DNA from: JAKVCB01 sp965243695
GTDB taxonomy: Bacteria; Planctomycetota; Planctomycetia; Pirellulales; Lacipirellulaceae
DNA length: 64,000 nt
Direction of reading: 5' to 3'
Assembly (NCBI GenBank): GCA_965243695.1
Contig: CBDEWC010000009.1
Span: forward strand, 62,001-126,000
Both the position numbers and the translations under genes were made by a program. The notes under the pieces are model-generated. The model made no database searches and was not told the DNA's origin. It saw only the letters and a list, made by a program, of their open reading frames with translations. Position 1 is the first letter of the stretch. Every line of letters starts with the position of its first letter. Of this stretch, positions 42,460 through 52,235 are shown piece by piece.

Positions 42460-44088
42460 TCAGGTTTGTAGCCAGGCGGGCAATTCACCGGCCGGAGGCA
42501 GATGAATGATGGTGGCTGAACCAATCGATTCAAGCGAACGAACTGCGTCGATTGCAGCCTGGCTGGGTGGGGCATCCAGATTCAGGACACCGATGGCGTT
42601 TCCGCCGGGCCGGTTGCCAGCGCGGCCGACTGCCATTTGAGCAATGTTCACTCCGTGTTGACCAAAGACCGTTCCTACCGCACCGATGATTCCGGGTACA
42701 TCTTGGTGGGTAAAGACCAGGAGGCAGCCATCGAGATAGGCTTCCATACGATAGCCATCTAGCCCGATAAGGCGTGGCATCTCGTGCCCGAAAACGGTAC
42801 CTGTGGCGATATGGGTTCCCTGGGAAGTGGTTACTTCGACCCGCAATGAGGAGCGAAAAACACCCATCTCACTATTGCATTCTTCGATTAATTCTATGCC
42901 GCGCTCCCGTAGCATCAGTTCGGCATTGACCAGATTGACGTCTTCGTCGAGTGCCCCCTGGAGTAGTCCGGCGGAGAACACGGAATCGAGTACTTTTGTG
43001 TCGCGGGCGGCGATTTCTCCGCGGTAGATGAGGCGGCACGACTGAATACCGCTGTGGAGTTCGGCTGTGAGCAGTCCCAGTCGGTATGCAACCTCCAGGT
43101 AGCCGCGTAACGATTCCAGGGTTGCTGGATCAATAGGGGCGACGTTTACAGCATGGCGGATGATGCCTTGGGTCAGGTAATTGGTCATCAGTTCCACCGC
43201 CTCGGTAGCGACTTGGGTTTGCGCTTCTTCGGTACTTGCTCCGAGGTGCGGTGTGCAAACCACGCCAGGCATACCAAACAGTGGGCTATCAGTGCAGGGT
43301 TCGGCGATGTAGACATCAAGGGCAACACCCGCCAGTTTTCCCGATTGCAGACCTCTAGCTAGCGCATCCTCGTCATAAATTCCGCCTCGTGCGCAGTTGA
43401 TCAGGCGGGCACCTGATTTCAGCTGCTGAATCTGGTCGTCACTGATCAGCCCGCGAGTTTCATCGGTCAGCGGCGTATGGACGGTCAGGTAGTCAATTTC
43501 CGGAAGCATTTCATCCACAGTCGCGACCAGGTCGATGCCAAGCTCTTGTGCTTTTTCCTGGGACAGGAAGGGGTCATAGCCTAGTACTTTCATTTCAAGC
43601 GATTGTGCACGGGTTGCAACAGCCATCCCAATCCGTCCCAACCCAACGATGCCGAGGTTCTTTCCGGCAACTTGGGTTCCGATGAACTTTTTTCGGTCCC
43701 ACCGGCCTTCAATAAGCGCCTGGTAGGCGGGAGACACATTCCGAGAAAGGGCCAACATCAAAGCGATTGTATGTTCAGCCGTGCTCAAAGTATTGCCCGC
43801 TGGCGTATTCATCACGACAATACCGCACCGGGTGGCCGCAGCTTTGTCGATATTGTCGGTTCCGACACCAGCGCGGACGATCGCTTTCAGGTGACGATTG
43901 CCCTCCAGGACGTCGGCCGTCAGCTTGACGCCGCTGCGACAAATGGCGCCATCGAATGCAGAAAGTGCCTCGCGCAGTTCATCTCCTTGGAGCCCGGTGG
44001 AGACTTCATAATCGACGCCCGTTGCGGTATCGAGCATCGCCAGGCCTTCGGCGGCAAGAGTGTCAAGTACAATTACACGGGGCATCAT
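42460..44088 (-). CDS. serA: D-3-phosphoglycerate dehydrogenase
   Basis: A 542-residue NAD-dependent enzyme oxidising 3-phosphoglycerate to 3-phosphohydroxypyruvate, the first step of serine synthesis. The catalytic part shows VRAGVGTDNIDKAAATRCGIVVMNTP, Rossmann motif VGLGRIGMAVATRA, INCARGGIYDEDAL, and VCTPHLGASTEEAQ with the catalytic histidine. An intervening allosteric substrate-binding domain (about 315-455) and a C-terminal ACT domain (about 470-542, FTHQDVPGIIGAVGTVFGQHGV) make it the long, serine-regulated type. AAGGA is 4 nt from the first ATG (44088) and 7 nt from the second (44085), so the protein may begin one residue later. serC lies 52 bp upstream in the same operon. Confidence 0.96.
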   Translation of the reverse strand: MMPRVIVLDTLAAEGLAMLDTATGVDYEVSTGLQGDELREALSAFDGAICRSGVKLTADVLEGNRHLKAIVRAGVGTDNIDKAAATRCGIVVMNTPAGNTLSTAEHTIALMLALSRNVSPAYQALIEGRWDRKKFIGTQVAGKNLGIVGLGRIGMAVATRAQSLEMKVLGYDPFLSQEKAQELGIDLVATVDEMLPEIDYLTVHTPLTDETRGLISDDQIQQLKSGARLINCARGGIYDEDALARGLQSGKLAGVALDVYIAEPCTDSPLFGMPGVVCTPHLGASTEEAQTQVATEAVELMTNYLTQGIIRHAVNVAPIDPATLESLRGYLEVAYRLGLLTAELHSGIQSCRLIYRGEIAARDTKVLDSVFSAGLLQGALDEDVNLVNAELMLRERGIELIEECNSEMGVFRSSLRVEVTTSQGTHIATGTVFGHEMPRLIGLDGYRMEAYLDGCLLVFTHQDVPGIIGAVGTVFGQHGVNIAQMAVGRAGNRPGGNAIGVLNLDAPPSQAAIDAVRSLESIGSATIIHLPPAGELPAWLQT

Positions 44089-44140
44089 GTTTTCCTTGTT
44101 ATGCCGTAAACAGGGTCTGTGGATTTGCGGGGGGTAAGTG

Positions 44141-45235
44141 TTAGCTGTTCCTGTTTCGGAAATCGGTCATAAAGCTGGCTAATTGCTCGACTCCTGTCGT
44201 GGGCATTGCATTGTAGATGGAAGCCCGAATTCCACCAACCGAACGATGTCCTTTGAGTGAGTTTAGATTGTGTTTTTCGGCTTCATTTAGAAATGCGGCT
44301 GTGAGTGAGTCGTTAGGCAGGTTGAAGGTTACATTCATCAGAGACCGACAGTCAGGCTGGGCGTGGCCTGTATAAAAGCCGACCGACTCATCCAGCACGT
44401 CGTACAGCAGTTTGGCTTGCAGGCGGTTTTGCTCAAGCATGTTATCAAGACCACCAATCTCATTTTTCAGCCACCGGACAACGAGTCCTAAGGCGTAAAT
44501 TGCAAAGGTAGGCGGCGTATTCATTAAGGAGTTCGCGTCGGCATGGTTCTTGTAGTTCAAGTAGCCTGGTAAGCTGTCGCGACTTCTCTCCAGGAGGTCG
44601 CGGCGAATGATTACGACCGTCACTCCAGCTGGCCCAGCATTCTTCTGTGCGCAGGCGTAAATTAACCCATATTTTTTTATCGAAAGCGGACGGCACAGGA
44701 AGTCGCTCGATGCGTCACATACGAGCGGAGTGTCTCCAGTGATCGGTTCGGTAGCGAACTGAACCCCCTGGATAGTTTCATTCGAAGTGAAGTGGACATA
44801 ACCTGCAGCAGGATTAATTTGCAGTTGGTGCGATTGCGGCAAGCGGTCAAAGTTGGTTGCTTGACCATCCCAGCCAACTTCGACTGTGGCTTCCTTGCGA
44901 GCTTCATTGGCAGCATATTGTCCCCATGAGCCTGTCACGATGTAAGTTGCCGAATTGAACCGTTCGCCGAGTAGGTTCATTGGCACCATCGAGAATTGGA
45001 GGCGACTGCCTCCTTGGAGAAAAAGTACGGCGTAGTTCTCTGGGATCGATAGCAACGCCCGCAGGTCGGCCTCGGCCTGCTGCAAGATGCGCGAGAAAGG
45101 TTTGCCCCGATGACTGATTTCGAGAATCGAGGCCGCGGCGCCGGGCAGGGACAGCAGGTCCCGTTGGATTTCCTCCAAAACGGGCACTGGCAGCACGGCC
45201 GGGCCGGCTGAGAAATTGTGGGCACGATGGGCCAT
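44141..45235 (-). CDS. serC: Phosphoserine aminotransferase
   Basis: A 364-residue PLP enzyme converting 3-phosphohydroxypyruvate and glutamate to phosphoserine, second step of serine synthesis; it also serves pyridoxal phosphate synthesis. Family features are HNFSAGPAVLPVPVLEEIQ at the start, ISHRGKPF, QGGSRLQFSMVPMN, DASSDFLCRPL, YGLIYACAQKNAGPAG with the PLP lysine, and GHRSVGGIRASIYNAM near the end. It is the first gene of a serC-serA operon. It is divergent from the ClC gene, with 174 bp between starts. Confidence 0.96.
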   Translation of the reverse strand: MAHRAHNFSAGPAVLPVPVLEEIQRDLLSLPGAAASILEISHRGKPFSRILQQAEADLRALLSIPENYAVLFLQGGSRLQFSMVPMNLLGERFNSATYIVTGSWGQYAANEARKEATVEVGWDGQATNFDRLPQSHQLQINPAAGYVHFTSNETIQGVQFATEPITGDTPLVCDASSDFLCRPLSIKKYGLIYACAQKNAGPAGVTVVIIRRDLLERSRDSLPGYLNYKNHADANSLMNTPPTFAIYALGLVVRWLKNEIGGLDNMLEQNRLQAKLLYDVLDESVGFYTGHAQPDCRSLMNVTFNLPNDSLTAAFLNEAEKHNLNSLKGHRSVGGIRASIYNAMPTTGVEQLASFMTDFRNRNS

Positions 45236-45409
45236 AACAAGCCTGAGCAGAAATATCTCGGGATGAAGTAAACCGGATGAGGACGCATTCTAACCGTTTC
45301 GCAGTGGGGTGGCGATGGGACCTGCCCTGGTGTATTTCCAATGCAGGGACTAACTTAAACGGTTTCCAAAGGACGTTTCAGGACGGTCAGTTTTCGCTGA
45401 AAAATTTCA

Positions 45410-47380
45410 ATGTCTCAACTCGTAACTATCGGATCACAGCTGTTTTCCCGGTTCGTCAACCCCGTGATTGGGGTTTTGAGGAGCAGTTGGCGGCGCGGAC
45501 GGATTCGGGCTGAAACGCTGACCGTGTTGCTGGCTGGCTTGATCGGTGTGGGGGCTGGTTTGGGGGCCGTGCTGTTTACGGAATTAATCGACTTTGTCGG
45601 GACGTATACGGTCAACTGGGCCAATCAGCTCCGCGGAGACAATGGCTGGTGGTGGTGGGCCCTGATTGCCTGTCCTCCGCTCGGGTTGCTGGTCGTTTCC
45701 TGGTTCACGCGGCAGTTTGCCCGTGAAGCCCAAGGCCATGGAGTTCCCGAGGTGATTACAGCCATTGCCCGCCATGACGGTGTGATTCGACCTCGCGTGG
45801 CAATTGTGAAGATCCTCGCTAGTGGCGTCTGCATTGGAACAGGCGGATCGGTTGGGCGAGAAGGGCCTATCGTGCAAATTGGTTCCGCCCTGGGAAGTAG
45901 TGCCGGGCAGTTTTTCAATATGTCGGCCCGTAATATTAAGGTGCTGGTGGCCGCTGGTGCGGCTGCGGGAATTAGCGCGACGTTTAATGCCCCGATTGCC
46001 GGGGTTATGTTTGCCAGCGAAATTATTTTGGGTAGCTTTGCCATCGAAAGTTTGACCCCAATTGTGATTGCCAGTGTGCTGGCCGATGTCGTTCAGCAGC
46101 ACGTCGGAGAGCATCGCTTTGAAACGGCTTTTCAGCAACTCCACTACCAATTTGCCGGGTCGTGGCTTCATTTACCGTCTTACTTGCTGTTAGGTCTGTT
46201 GTGCGGGTTGATGGCTGTGCTGTTTATCAAGCTGCTGTACCGGATTGAAGACCTGGCCCACGACCGACTCAAAAAGTGGTGGATGCGGGCCTTGGTCCTG
46301 GGCCTGGGGGTCAGTTGCATCGCAGCCACATTTCACCGTTTACCGCCGGCACGCAGTCACGAAACGAGCCTGGTGGTCGATGCGGGGCGCCAATTGCCAT
46401 TACCGCTGCTCGGGGTCGGGTACCAGGTGGTGGATCAGGCCTTGCATATCCGAATGCAGCCTGCCGAAGACCAGCCTGTTGACCCGCCCTTCGTGCCTCA
46501 GGGTGAGAAAATCGTTGCGAACAAGACGGTCCTCGTCGACCGAGCAACCATGTGGCGGGAGCTTTTGTGGCTCCTGCCCTTGTTTTTACTGAAACCACTG
46601 GTGACCAGCATGACGCTTGCTGGTGGTGGGTCGGGAGGAGTCTTTGCGCCCTCACTCTACATTGGCGCAACCCTGGGCGCCTCCTTTGGTCTGGTTTCCA
46701 GTGGCCTGTTTCCCAATTTCAGCGGTGATCCTGGCATTTATGCGATTGTCGGCATGGGGGCGGTTGTGGCCGGGACCACGCATGGTGTCTTGAGCGCCAT
46801 TTTAATTGTCTATGAGATGACTGGTAGTTACGAGGTAATTCTGCCAATCATGGCCGCGGCGGGGCTGTCGAGTCTCGTTGCCCGCATGATCGACCACGAC
46901 AGCATTTACTACAAAAAACTTAGCCGGCGCGGGGAAGTCATCGCCCGCGGCCACGATCTTCATCGGCTTGATCACATCATGGTTCGGGACGTGATGATCC
47001 GAAAATTTCCGATTTTGAAGCATTCGGACAATGTCCAGGAGATTGTCCGCATTGCCCGCGCCAATCCTGATATTGAGAGTTTGCCAGTCCAGGGAATTGA
47101 TGGCAAACTTGCCGGAATTATCCGCACCGAAGATTTACACCGTGTGCTAGACAGCGAGATTTCTCCCTATTTGATTTACGCCAGCGATATTGCACTGCGG
47201 TCGCCAATTTCCGTTTCGCCACGAGAGAACCTGATTGAGGCGTTACGTGATTTTGGTAGTCGCGATGTCGAGACTTTGCCTGTCGAGATTGGGACGGGTG
47301 AGAATCGAAAGCTGGTGGGTTTGTTGCTGCGGGCTGACGTGATGCGACGGTACCGCCAGGAAATGCTTGATGGCGGATAA
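45410..47380 (+). CDS. ClC-family chloride channel/antiporter with CBS domains
   Basis: A 656-residue inner-membrane protein. About ten or more transmembrane helices span residues 30-500. ClC signatures are GHGVPEVITA (usual GSGIP position), GSVGREGPIVQIGSALG with the gating glutamate, and GGGSGGVFAPSLYIG. The gating glutamate favours chloride/proton exchange, though this cannot be decided from sequence. The cytoplasmic C-terminus (about 520-650) carries two CBS domains (IMVRDVMIRKFPILKHSDNVQE and LRSPISVSPRENLIEALRDFG) that usually bind adenosine nucleotides. A non-membrane insertion of about 50 residues (LPPARSHETSLVVDAGRQLP to FVPQGEKIVANKTVL) occurs between the two membrane halves. Confidence 0.93.
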   Translation: MSQLVTIGSQLFSRFVNPVIGVLRSSWRRGRIRAETLTVLLAGLIGVGAGLGAVLFTELIDFVGTYTVNWANQLRGDNGWWWWALIACPPLGLLVVSWFTRQFAREAQGHGVPEVITAIARHDGVIRPRVAIVKILASGVCIGTGGSVGREGPIVQIGSALGSSAGQFFNMSARNIKVLVAAGAAAGISATFNAPIAGVMFASEIILGSFAIESLTPIVIASVLADVVQQHVGEHRFETAFQQLHYQFAGSWLHLPSYLLLGLLCGLMAVLFIKLLYRIEDLAHDRLKKWWMRALVLGLGVSCIAATFHRLPPARSHETSLVVDAGRQLPLPLLGVGYQVVDQALHIRMQPAEDQPVDPPFVPQGEKIVANKTVLVDRATMWRELLWLLPLFLLKPLVTSMTLAGGGSGGVFAPSLYIGATLGASFGLVSSGLFPNFSGDPGIYAIVGMGAVVAGTTHGVLSAILIVYEMTGSYEVILPIMAAAGLSSLVARMIDHDSIYYKKLSRRGEVIARGHDLHRLDHIMVRDVMIRKFPILKHSDNVQEIVRIARANPDIESLPVQGIDGKLAGIIRTEDLHRVLDSEISPYLIYASDIALRSPISVSPRENLIEALRDFGSRDVETLPVEIGTGENRKLVGLLLRADVMRRYRQEMLDGG

Positions 47381-47503
47381 CGAGAATTACGGATTTCGCA
47401 CAACGCCTGGCGACTTTACAATAGGTGCTGGCTAGCGCGTTTCTGAGAGTGCAGTCAGAGTAACTTTTATGTTTTCAGCCACCGGGGAAGCCAGGATGCC
47501 GCA

Positions 47504-50224
47504 ATGACTCTTACTCAACTCCTAACAGATCCCTTCTCCGCCCGAGACAACTTCGAGACCAGCGAGGGCACTGTCGGCATTTACCGATTGTCGGCTCTTG
47601 AGGATGCAGGGCTCAGCACGATCGCTGAGCTGCCCTTCTCCATCCGCGTGCTGCTTGAGTCGTGTCTGAGGAATTGCGACGGTTATGTTGTGACCGAGGA
47701 TGACGTCAAGAACGTGGCAGGTTGGCAGGCCAAAGCGCCAGCGCAGGTGGAAATACCTTTCAAGCCAGCGCGGGTCGTGTTGCAAGATTTCACCGGAGTG
47801 CCTGCCGTGGTCGATCTGGCTGCCATGCGGAGTGCCATGGAGCGTTTGGGAGGGGATCCCAATAAAATTAATCCGCTGGTGCCTGCCGACCTGGTCATTG
47901 ATCATTCGGTGCAAGTGGATCATTTTGCAGCCAGCGATGCACTGCAGCTGAATATCGACATCGAATTCTCACGCAATCGTGAGCGGTACGAGTTCTTGCG
48001 ATGGGGACAGCAGGCTTTCGATAACTTTCGGGTCGTACCGCCTGGTCTGGGGATCGTTCACCAGGTCAACTTGGAATACCTCGCCAAGGTGGTCTTTCTG
48101 CGGGAGGACCACGTGGGGCCCGTGGCGGTGCCTGATTCACTGGTGGGGACCGATAGCCACACGACGATGATTGACGGTCTGGGCGTTGTCGGTTGGGGAG
48201 TGGGAGGGATTGAGGCCGAGGGCGTCATGCTTGGTCAGCCCGTGTACATGCTGATGCCTGAGGTGGTTGGGATGGAACTCGTGGGTGAATTGCCCGCTGG
48301 TGCGACGGCGACCGATCTGGTGCTGACCGTAACGGAGGCCTTGCGGGCCGAGGGAGTGGTCGGAAAATTCGTCGAATATTTTGGATCTGGCGTATCGGCG
48401 ATGCCGGTTGCCGACCGCGCCACGCTTGGCAATATGGCTCCGGAATATGGGGCGACCATGGGGTTTTTCCCGGTCGATGATCAGACGTTGCATTTCTTGC
48501 GCCAAACGGGGCGCACTGACGCGGAGGTTGAGTTGGTGGAGCGCTATACGAAGGAGCAGCAACTCTTTCGTACAGATGATGCGCCAACACCGACCTTTAC
48601 CAAAGCATTGAAACTTGATTTGGCAACGGTTGAACCAAGCTTGGCGGGTCCCAAACGTCCCCAGGACCGCATTCCGTTGTCGCACATGAAAGAGTCATTT
48701 GAAGCGTCGCTAGAAGCACCCCTGCAGGAACGTGGATTTGCCCTTGATGCGGCGGCACGTGCCCGGACCAGCGCGGTCAGCGACAACGGCGATACGACGA
48801 CCATTGGGCACGGTGCCGTGGTTATCGCTGCGATCACGAGTTGTACAAACACCAGTAACCCCTCGGTGATGGTTGCCGCCGGGCTGGTTGCCCGCAATGC
48901 GGCTGCAAAAGGGTTGAGTGTGCCACCCTACGTCAAAACCAGCCTTGCGCCGGGGAGTCGGGTGGTGACCGACTACCTGCGAAAAGCAGGCCTCGATACC
49001 GAACTGGAAAAAGTCGGTTTTTACACGGTCGGCTACGGGTGTACCACGTGTATTGGCAATAGTGGTCCTTTGCCAGAGTCGGTTCACAAGGCCATTGTTG
49101 CCGGAGATTTGGTGGCTGCAGGCGTGTTGTCTGGAAATCGCAACTTTGAAGGCCGTATTAATCCCGACGTGAAAGCGAATTATTTGGCCAGCCCTCCCCT
49201 GGTCGTTGCCTACGCCCTGGCTGGCACAACTGCAATCGATCTTGTCACGGACCCGCTTGGAGTCGATCACGATGGCGCTCCGGTTTACCTGCGAGACATC
49301 TGGCCAACGCATGCCGAAGTGCAGGGCATCGTTGAAAAGTGCGTTCAGCCCGAAATGTTTCAAGAGCAGTACGGAGGTATTTGGGAGAAGAATCCGAAAT
49401 GGAATGCCATCGAAACTTCCGCTGGTGAACTCTATGACTGGAACGAGTCGAGTACCTATATTCACGAACCTCCGTTTTTGATGGACCTTGCCCCCGATCC
49501 CGATCCTATTCAGCCAGTCGTGGGCGCCCGGTGCCTCGCCTTGTTGGGAGATTCTGTTACGACCGACCACATCTCACCGGCAGGTGCGATTGCTTCGGAT
49601 TCACCGGCCGGAGAGTTCCTGCTGGCCGAAGGTGTCGGGAAGGTCGACTTCAACAGTTACGGAAGTCGCCGTGGAAATGATCGAGTTATGACCCGGGGGA
49701 CGTTTGCCAACATTCGTATCCGTAATCAATTAGTACCTGGGACCGAGGGAGGGGTGACGCGTCATTTGCCCGACGGCCAGCAAATGTCAATCTACGACGC
49801 GGCCATGAAGTACGAGCAGGAAGGTGTTCCCCTGGTTGTCCTGGCTGGTACTGAATATGGCACCGGCAGTAGTCGTGACTGGGCCGCAAAAGGCACTTTT
49901 CTGCTGGGAGTACGTGCTGTCGTAGCGTCGAGTTATGAGCGAATTCACCGTAGCAACCTGGTGGGTATGGGAGTGTTGCCACTGGAATTTGAGCCTGGCA
50001 CCACCTGGCAGTCGCTAGGCCTCACCGGTGAAGAGGTCTTTGATATTGCCGATCTGAATGACGATCTCCAGCCGCGACAAAGTCTGGTGGTGACGGCTGA
50101 AAACGCTGCTGGGACCAAGATCGAGTTCCCGACGGTGGTGCGGATAGATACTCCGGTCGAGCTGGACTACTACCGGAATGGGGGAATCTTGCAGACCGTG
50201 TTGAGAAAACTGCTGAAGAGCTAA
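47504..50224 (+). CDS. acnA: Aconitate hydratase
   Basis: A 906-residue TCA cycle enzyme that interconverts citrate and isocitrate with a [4Fe-4S] cluster. It is the AcnA/IRP type, as shown by length and by VGTDSHTTMIDGLGVVGWGVGGIEAEG. The cluster cysteines lie in AAITSCTNTSNPSVM (near residue 446) and GYGCTTCIGNSGPLP (near 512 and 515). The C-terminal swivel domain contains LLGDSVTTDHISPAG, NSYGSRRGND, EYGTGSSRDWAAKG and SFERI-like SYERIHRSNLVGMG. It is preceded by the ClC gene on the same strand with a gap of about 120 bp. The start ATG 47504 fits the family. Confidence 0.97.
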   Translation: MTLTQLLTDPFSARDNFETSEGTVGIYRLSALEDAGLSTIAELPFSIRVLLESCLRNCDGYVVTEDDVKNVAGWQAKAPAQVEIPFKPARVVLQDFTGVPAVVDLAAMRSAMERLGGDPNKINPLVPADLVIDHSVQVDHFAASDALQLNIDIEFSRNRERYEFLRWGQQAFDNFRVVPPGLGIVHQVNLEYLAKVVFLREDHVGPVAVPDSLVGTDSHTTMIDGLGVVGWGVGGIEAEGVMLGQPVYMLMPEVVGMELVGELPAGATATDLVLTVTEALRAEGVVGKFVEYFGSGVSAMPVADRATLGNMAPEYGATMGFFPVDDQTLHFLRQTGRTDAEVELVERYTKEQQLFRTDDAPTPTFTKALKLDLATVEPSLAGPKRPQDRIPLSHMKESFEASLEAPLQERGFALDAAARARTSAVSDNGDTTTIGHGAVVIAAITSCTNTSNPSVMVAAGLVARNAAAKGLSVPPYVKTSLAPGSRVVTDYLRKAGLDTELEKVGFYTVGYGCTTCIGNSGPLPESVHKAIVAGDLVAAGVLSGNRNFEGRINPDVKANYLASPPLVVAYALAGTTAIDLVTDPLGVDHDGAPVYLRDIWPTHAEVQGIVEKCVQPEMFQEQYGGIWEKNPKWNAIETSAGELYDWNESSTYIHEPPFLMDLAPDPDPIQPVVGARCLALLGDSVTTDHISPAGAIASDSPAGEFLLAEGVGKVDFNSYGSRRGNDRVMTRGTFANIRIRNQLVPGTEGGVTRHLPDGQQMSIYDAAMKYEQEGVPLVVLAGTEYGTGSSRDWAAKGTFLLGVRAVVASSYERIHRSNLVGMGVLPLEFEPGTTWQSLGLTGEEVFDIADLNDDLQPRQSLVVTAENAAGTKIEFPTVVRIDTPVELDYYRNGGILQTVLRKLLKS

Positions 50225-50373
50225 TTTTCTCAGGAAGAATCGATGGCTTGTTACGCCTTCTTTGCATCTGCTGGAAGGTTTCCAGTGGAGAACTGCTTGG
50301 TAAGCGATTTCTGCTTCGGAATGGATGGTTTTGCAAGTTTAGTGGCCAGGTTCGAAACTTTCCATGTGAATTT

Positions 50374-50895
50374 TTACAAGTCAGCCGCCAGGTTCGAGGG
50401 GCGTCGAAATCGCCAATAGGTTTCGGAAGTCCAGGCAACGGTCACTACCACAAAGGCCCCCGCGATCCACCACAAATTGTCAGGTGCCCGTGGAGGCGTT
50501 GAAAGATTTGCCACGATCACGTCATGGTTGAGTGCCACCAAGAACAAAGCCATTGTTGTTGGCAGCCATACCATGCGGTTTGCGAGGGCTCGCCGTGTTG
50601 ACTCTTTGCGTTCAGGGGCAAGCCAGTACGCCTTGTGGGGCAGGTTGACGAACTTGGCGGGAACATAGTAAATCGACATCGCTACTGTAAGCATAAATCC
50701 CGGCAGCACAATCCAGAGCGTTGCCATCAGGGCTACATACTGCGCCGGTGAACACCAATTGCCAGGCTGGCCTTGCAGGTTAAAGTGTTGAGCCACTTGG
50801 GCTGGCAGGTGGGGGTACGCCCGCACCATATCAGCCGTGCCGATGAGCAGAATCAGCAAGCAAAGTCCCAAGGCGATGGTGAGCCGTTGTTTCAC
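50374..50895 (-). CDS. DUF1648-type membrane protein
   Basis: A 173-residue inner-membrane protein with about four hydrophobic segments (IALGLCLLILLIGTADMV, YVALMATLWIVLPGFMLTVAM, MVWLPTTMALFLVALNH, WWIAGAFVVVTVAWTSETYW). The HLPAQVAQHFNLQGQPGNW stretch is typical of DUF1648, the domain at the start of SdpI-like proteins. It ends 12 bp after the DUF502 gene in a three-gene minus-strand run, and starts with GTG. Function is not established. Confidence 0.75.
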   Translation of the reverse strand: MKQRLTIALGLCLLILLIGTADMVRAYPHLPAQVAQHFNLQGQPGNWCSPAQYVALMATLWIVLPGFMLTVAMSIYYVPAKFVNLPHKAYWLAPERKESTRRALANRMVWLPTTMALFLVALNHDVIVANLSTPPRAPDNLWWIAGAFVVVTVAWTSETYWRFRRPSNLAADL

Positions 50896-50907
50896 GAGGG
50901 GCGCCCT

Positions 50908-51624
50908 TCAGGACGATTGTGGGTGGCTTGAATCACGTTGGTCGCCGGTTTTTTGGGGTTTGCCTGTTGGGAGGAATTGGGGAGCAGTCACGCCCATCGA
51001 GACATAAATACTCATCAGGCCGTCGACCGAGATATTGGCCGGTTCGACCAGTTCAGTGGGTATAAAAAGCAGGCCACCCCCAAAGGGAATCGGTGCTGTA
51101 GGGATGATGATGACTTGATATTCTCGCCCGTTAATCAAGAACCGTTCTGGTGATACCAACAACGCCAGTGCGCCAGCGCTACGATTCTCACCAAAGTAGC
51201 AAAAGACCGGTGACATTCCCTTGAGTTGTTCGTCACTCCCGCGGTCAAGCATATTGACCAACTGCTTGGACGTCCCATAGACCTGGCCCACCAGCGGAAT
51301 TCGTGAAACAACCGTGTCGAAAAATGTGGCCAGGTATTTTCGGATTCCGAGTTCAACAAGCAGCATTCCCAGGCCCAACAGGCCTGACAAAACAAGGGCC
51401 CAACCCGTGAGATAGGCAAGCCACCGCGCATTTTCGGGTTCGGGACGGCTACCGAGGTGTTCGAGAAGATTGCCGACATGGGTACCGGGCCCCAGGAACT
51501 GGTGTACGAAACTGGCCACCCAGATGACGATTGCAATAGTAATTACCAGGGGTAGTACCGCGAACAGCCCGGTGAGAAAGTAAGCGGTAATTCGGGTCCA
51601 GGTTTTTGCAAGTAGTGATTGCAT
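50908..51624 (-). CDS. DUF502 membrane protein
   Basis: A 238-residue inner-membrane protein. Two hydrophobic segments (ITAYFLTGLFAVLPLVITIAIVIWVASFV and LAYLTGWALVLSGLLGLGMLL) frame a short outside loop. The cytoplasmic part includes the family pattern VSRIPLVGQVYGTSKQLVNML and a C-terminal half VIIIPTAPIPFGGGLLFIPTELV. DUF502 is widespread and of unknown function. It is the middle gene of a run with 27 bp before it and 12 bp after. Confidence 0.88.
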   Translation of the reverse strand: MQSLLAKTWTRITAYFLTGLFAVLPLVITIAIVIWVASFVHQFLGPGTHVGNLLEHLGSRPEPENARWLAYLTGWALVLSGLLGLGMLLVELGIRKYLATFFDTVVSRIPLVGQVYGTSKQLVNMLDRGSDEQLKGMSPVFCYFGENRSAGALALLVSPERFLINGREYQVIIIPTAPIPFGGGLLFIPTELVEPANISVDGLMSIYVSMGVTAPQFLPTGKPQKTGDQRDSSHPQSS

Positions 51625-51651
51625 TTGGGGATTCCTGTCTCCTGAATGGGC

Positions 51652-52140
51652 TTATTCGTTTCCTGCCACGAGATTTTGATCCGCCAGCGGTTCGAGACTG
51701 TCGCGATACCGGTCAACTGCTTCGTGGGGTTCGAGATTAAAGATAACCCGGCCGTCGGTGGTCCAGCGACCGTCACGGTACACAAACACTGCCGTTGCGC
51801 AGCGCAAATTACCAACGGCCTGGACATCTTCCATGTCACCGCCAGCGATCGCCTCAAAACTGACAGTAACGCCAGTCAAGCTGTAGAACTCACCGGTTGA
51901 GCGGTCCCTTGCCAGCAGTGGCTTCTCGTGAAAGTCGCATTGTTTCCACTTCAGGCCACGGGGTTTGCCGCTGGCGGCTGCAGTTTCAAAGAAGGTTTGC
52001 TCAAGGGAGTTCCGGTCATGCGAATATTGCTGCACTGCTTTTAAAAGACGGCTTGCGCTCCGCGCGCGGAGAAAGAATCTCACCGCAAGCACCGCGGCGG
52101 TGATCATCACAAGCACGGCGAAGATCATCAACAGGTACAT
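51652..52140 (-). CDS. Hypothetical membrane-anchored protein
   Basis: A 162-residue protein, start ATG at 52140 (MYLLMIFAVLVMITAAVLAVRF), with one N-terminal membrane segment and a soluble domain. The soluble part begins LKAVQQYSHDRNSLEQTFFETAAASGKPRGLKWKQ and then reads LTGVTVSFEAIAGGDMEDVQAVGN, LRCATAVFVYRDGRWTTDGRVIFNL and EAVDRYRDSLEPL. I recognise no family. It is the first gene of the DUF502-DUF1648 run. The frame is open to 52377, but that extension runs through the 20-bp repeat array and was excluded. Confidence 0.75.
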   Translation of the reverse strand: MYLLMIFAVLVMITAAVLAVRFFLRARSASRLLKAVQQYSHDRNSLEQTFFETAAASGKPRGLKWKQCDFHEKPLLARDRSTGEFYSLTGVTVSFEAIAGGDMEDVQAVGNLRCATAVFVYRDGRWTTDGRVIFNLEPHEAVDRYRDSLEPLADQNLVAGNE

Positions 52141-52235
52141 GCCGCCATCATAGGGTGTGGGCCGGGCCCTGTCAGCGTCCGGAAGCATCGCGGACCTGTT
52201 TTTAAGATCGGTTTTTGCGTGGCGCGATGGAGCCG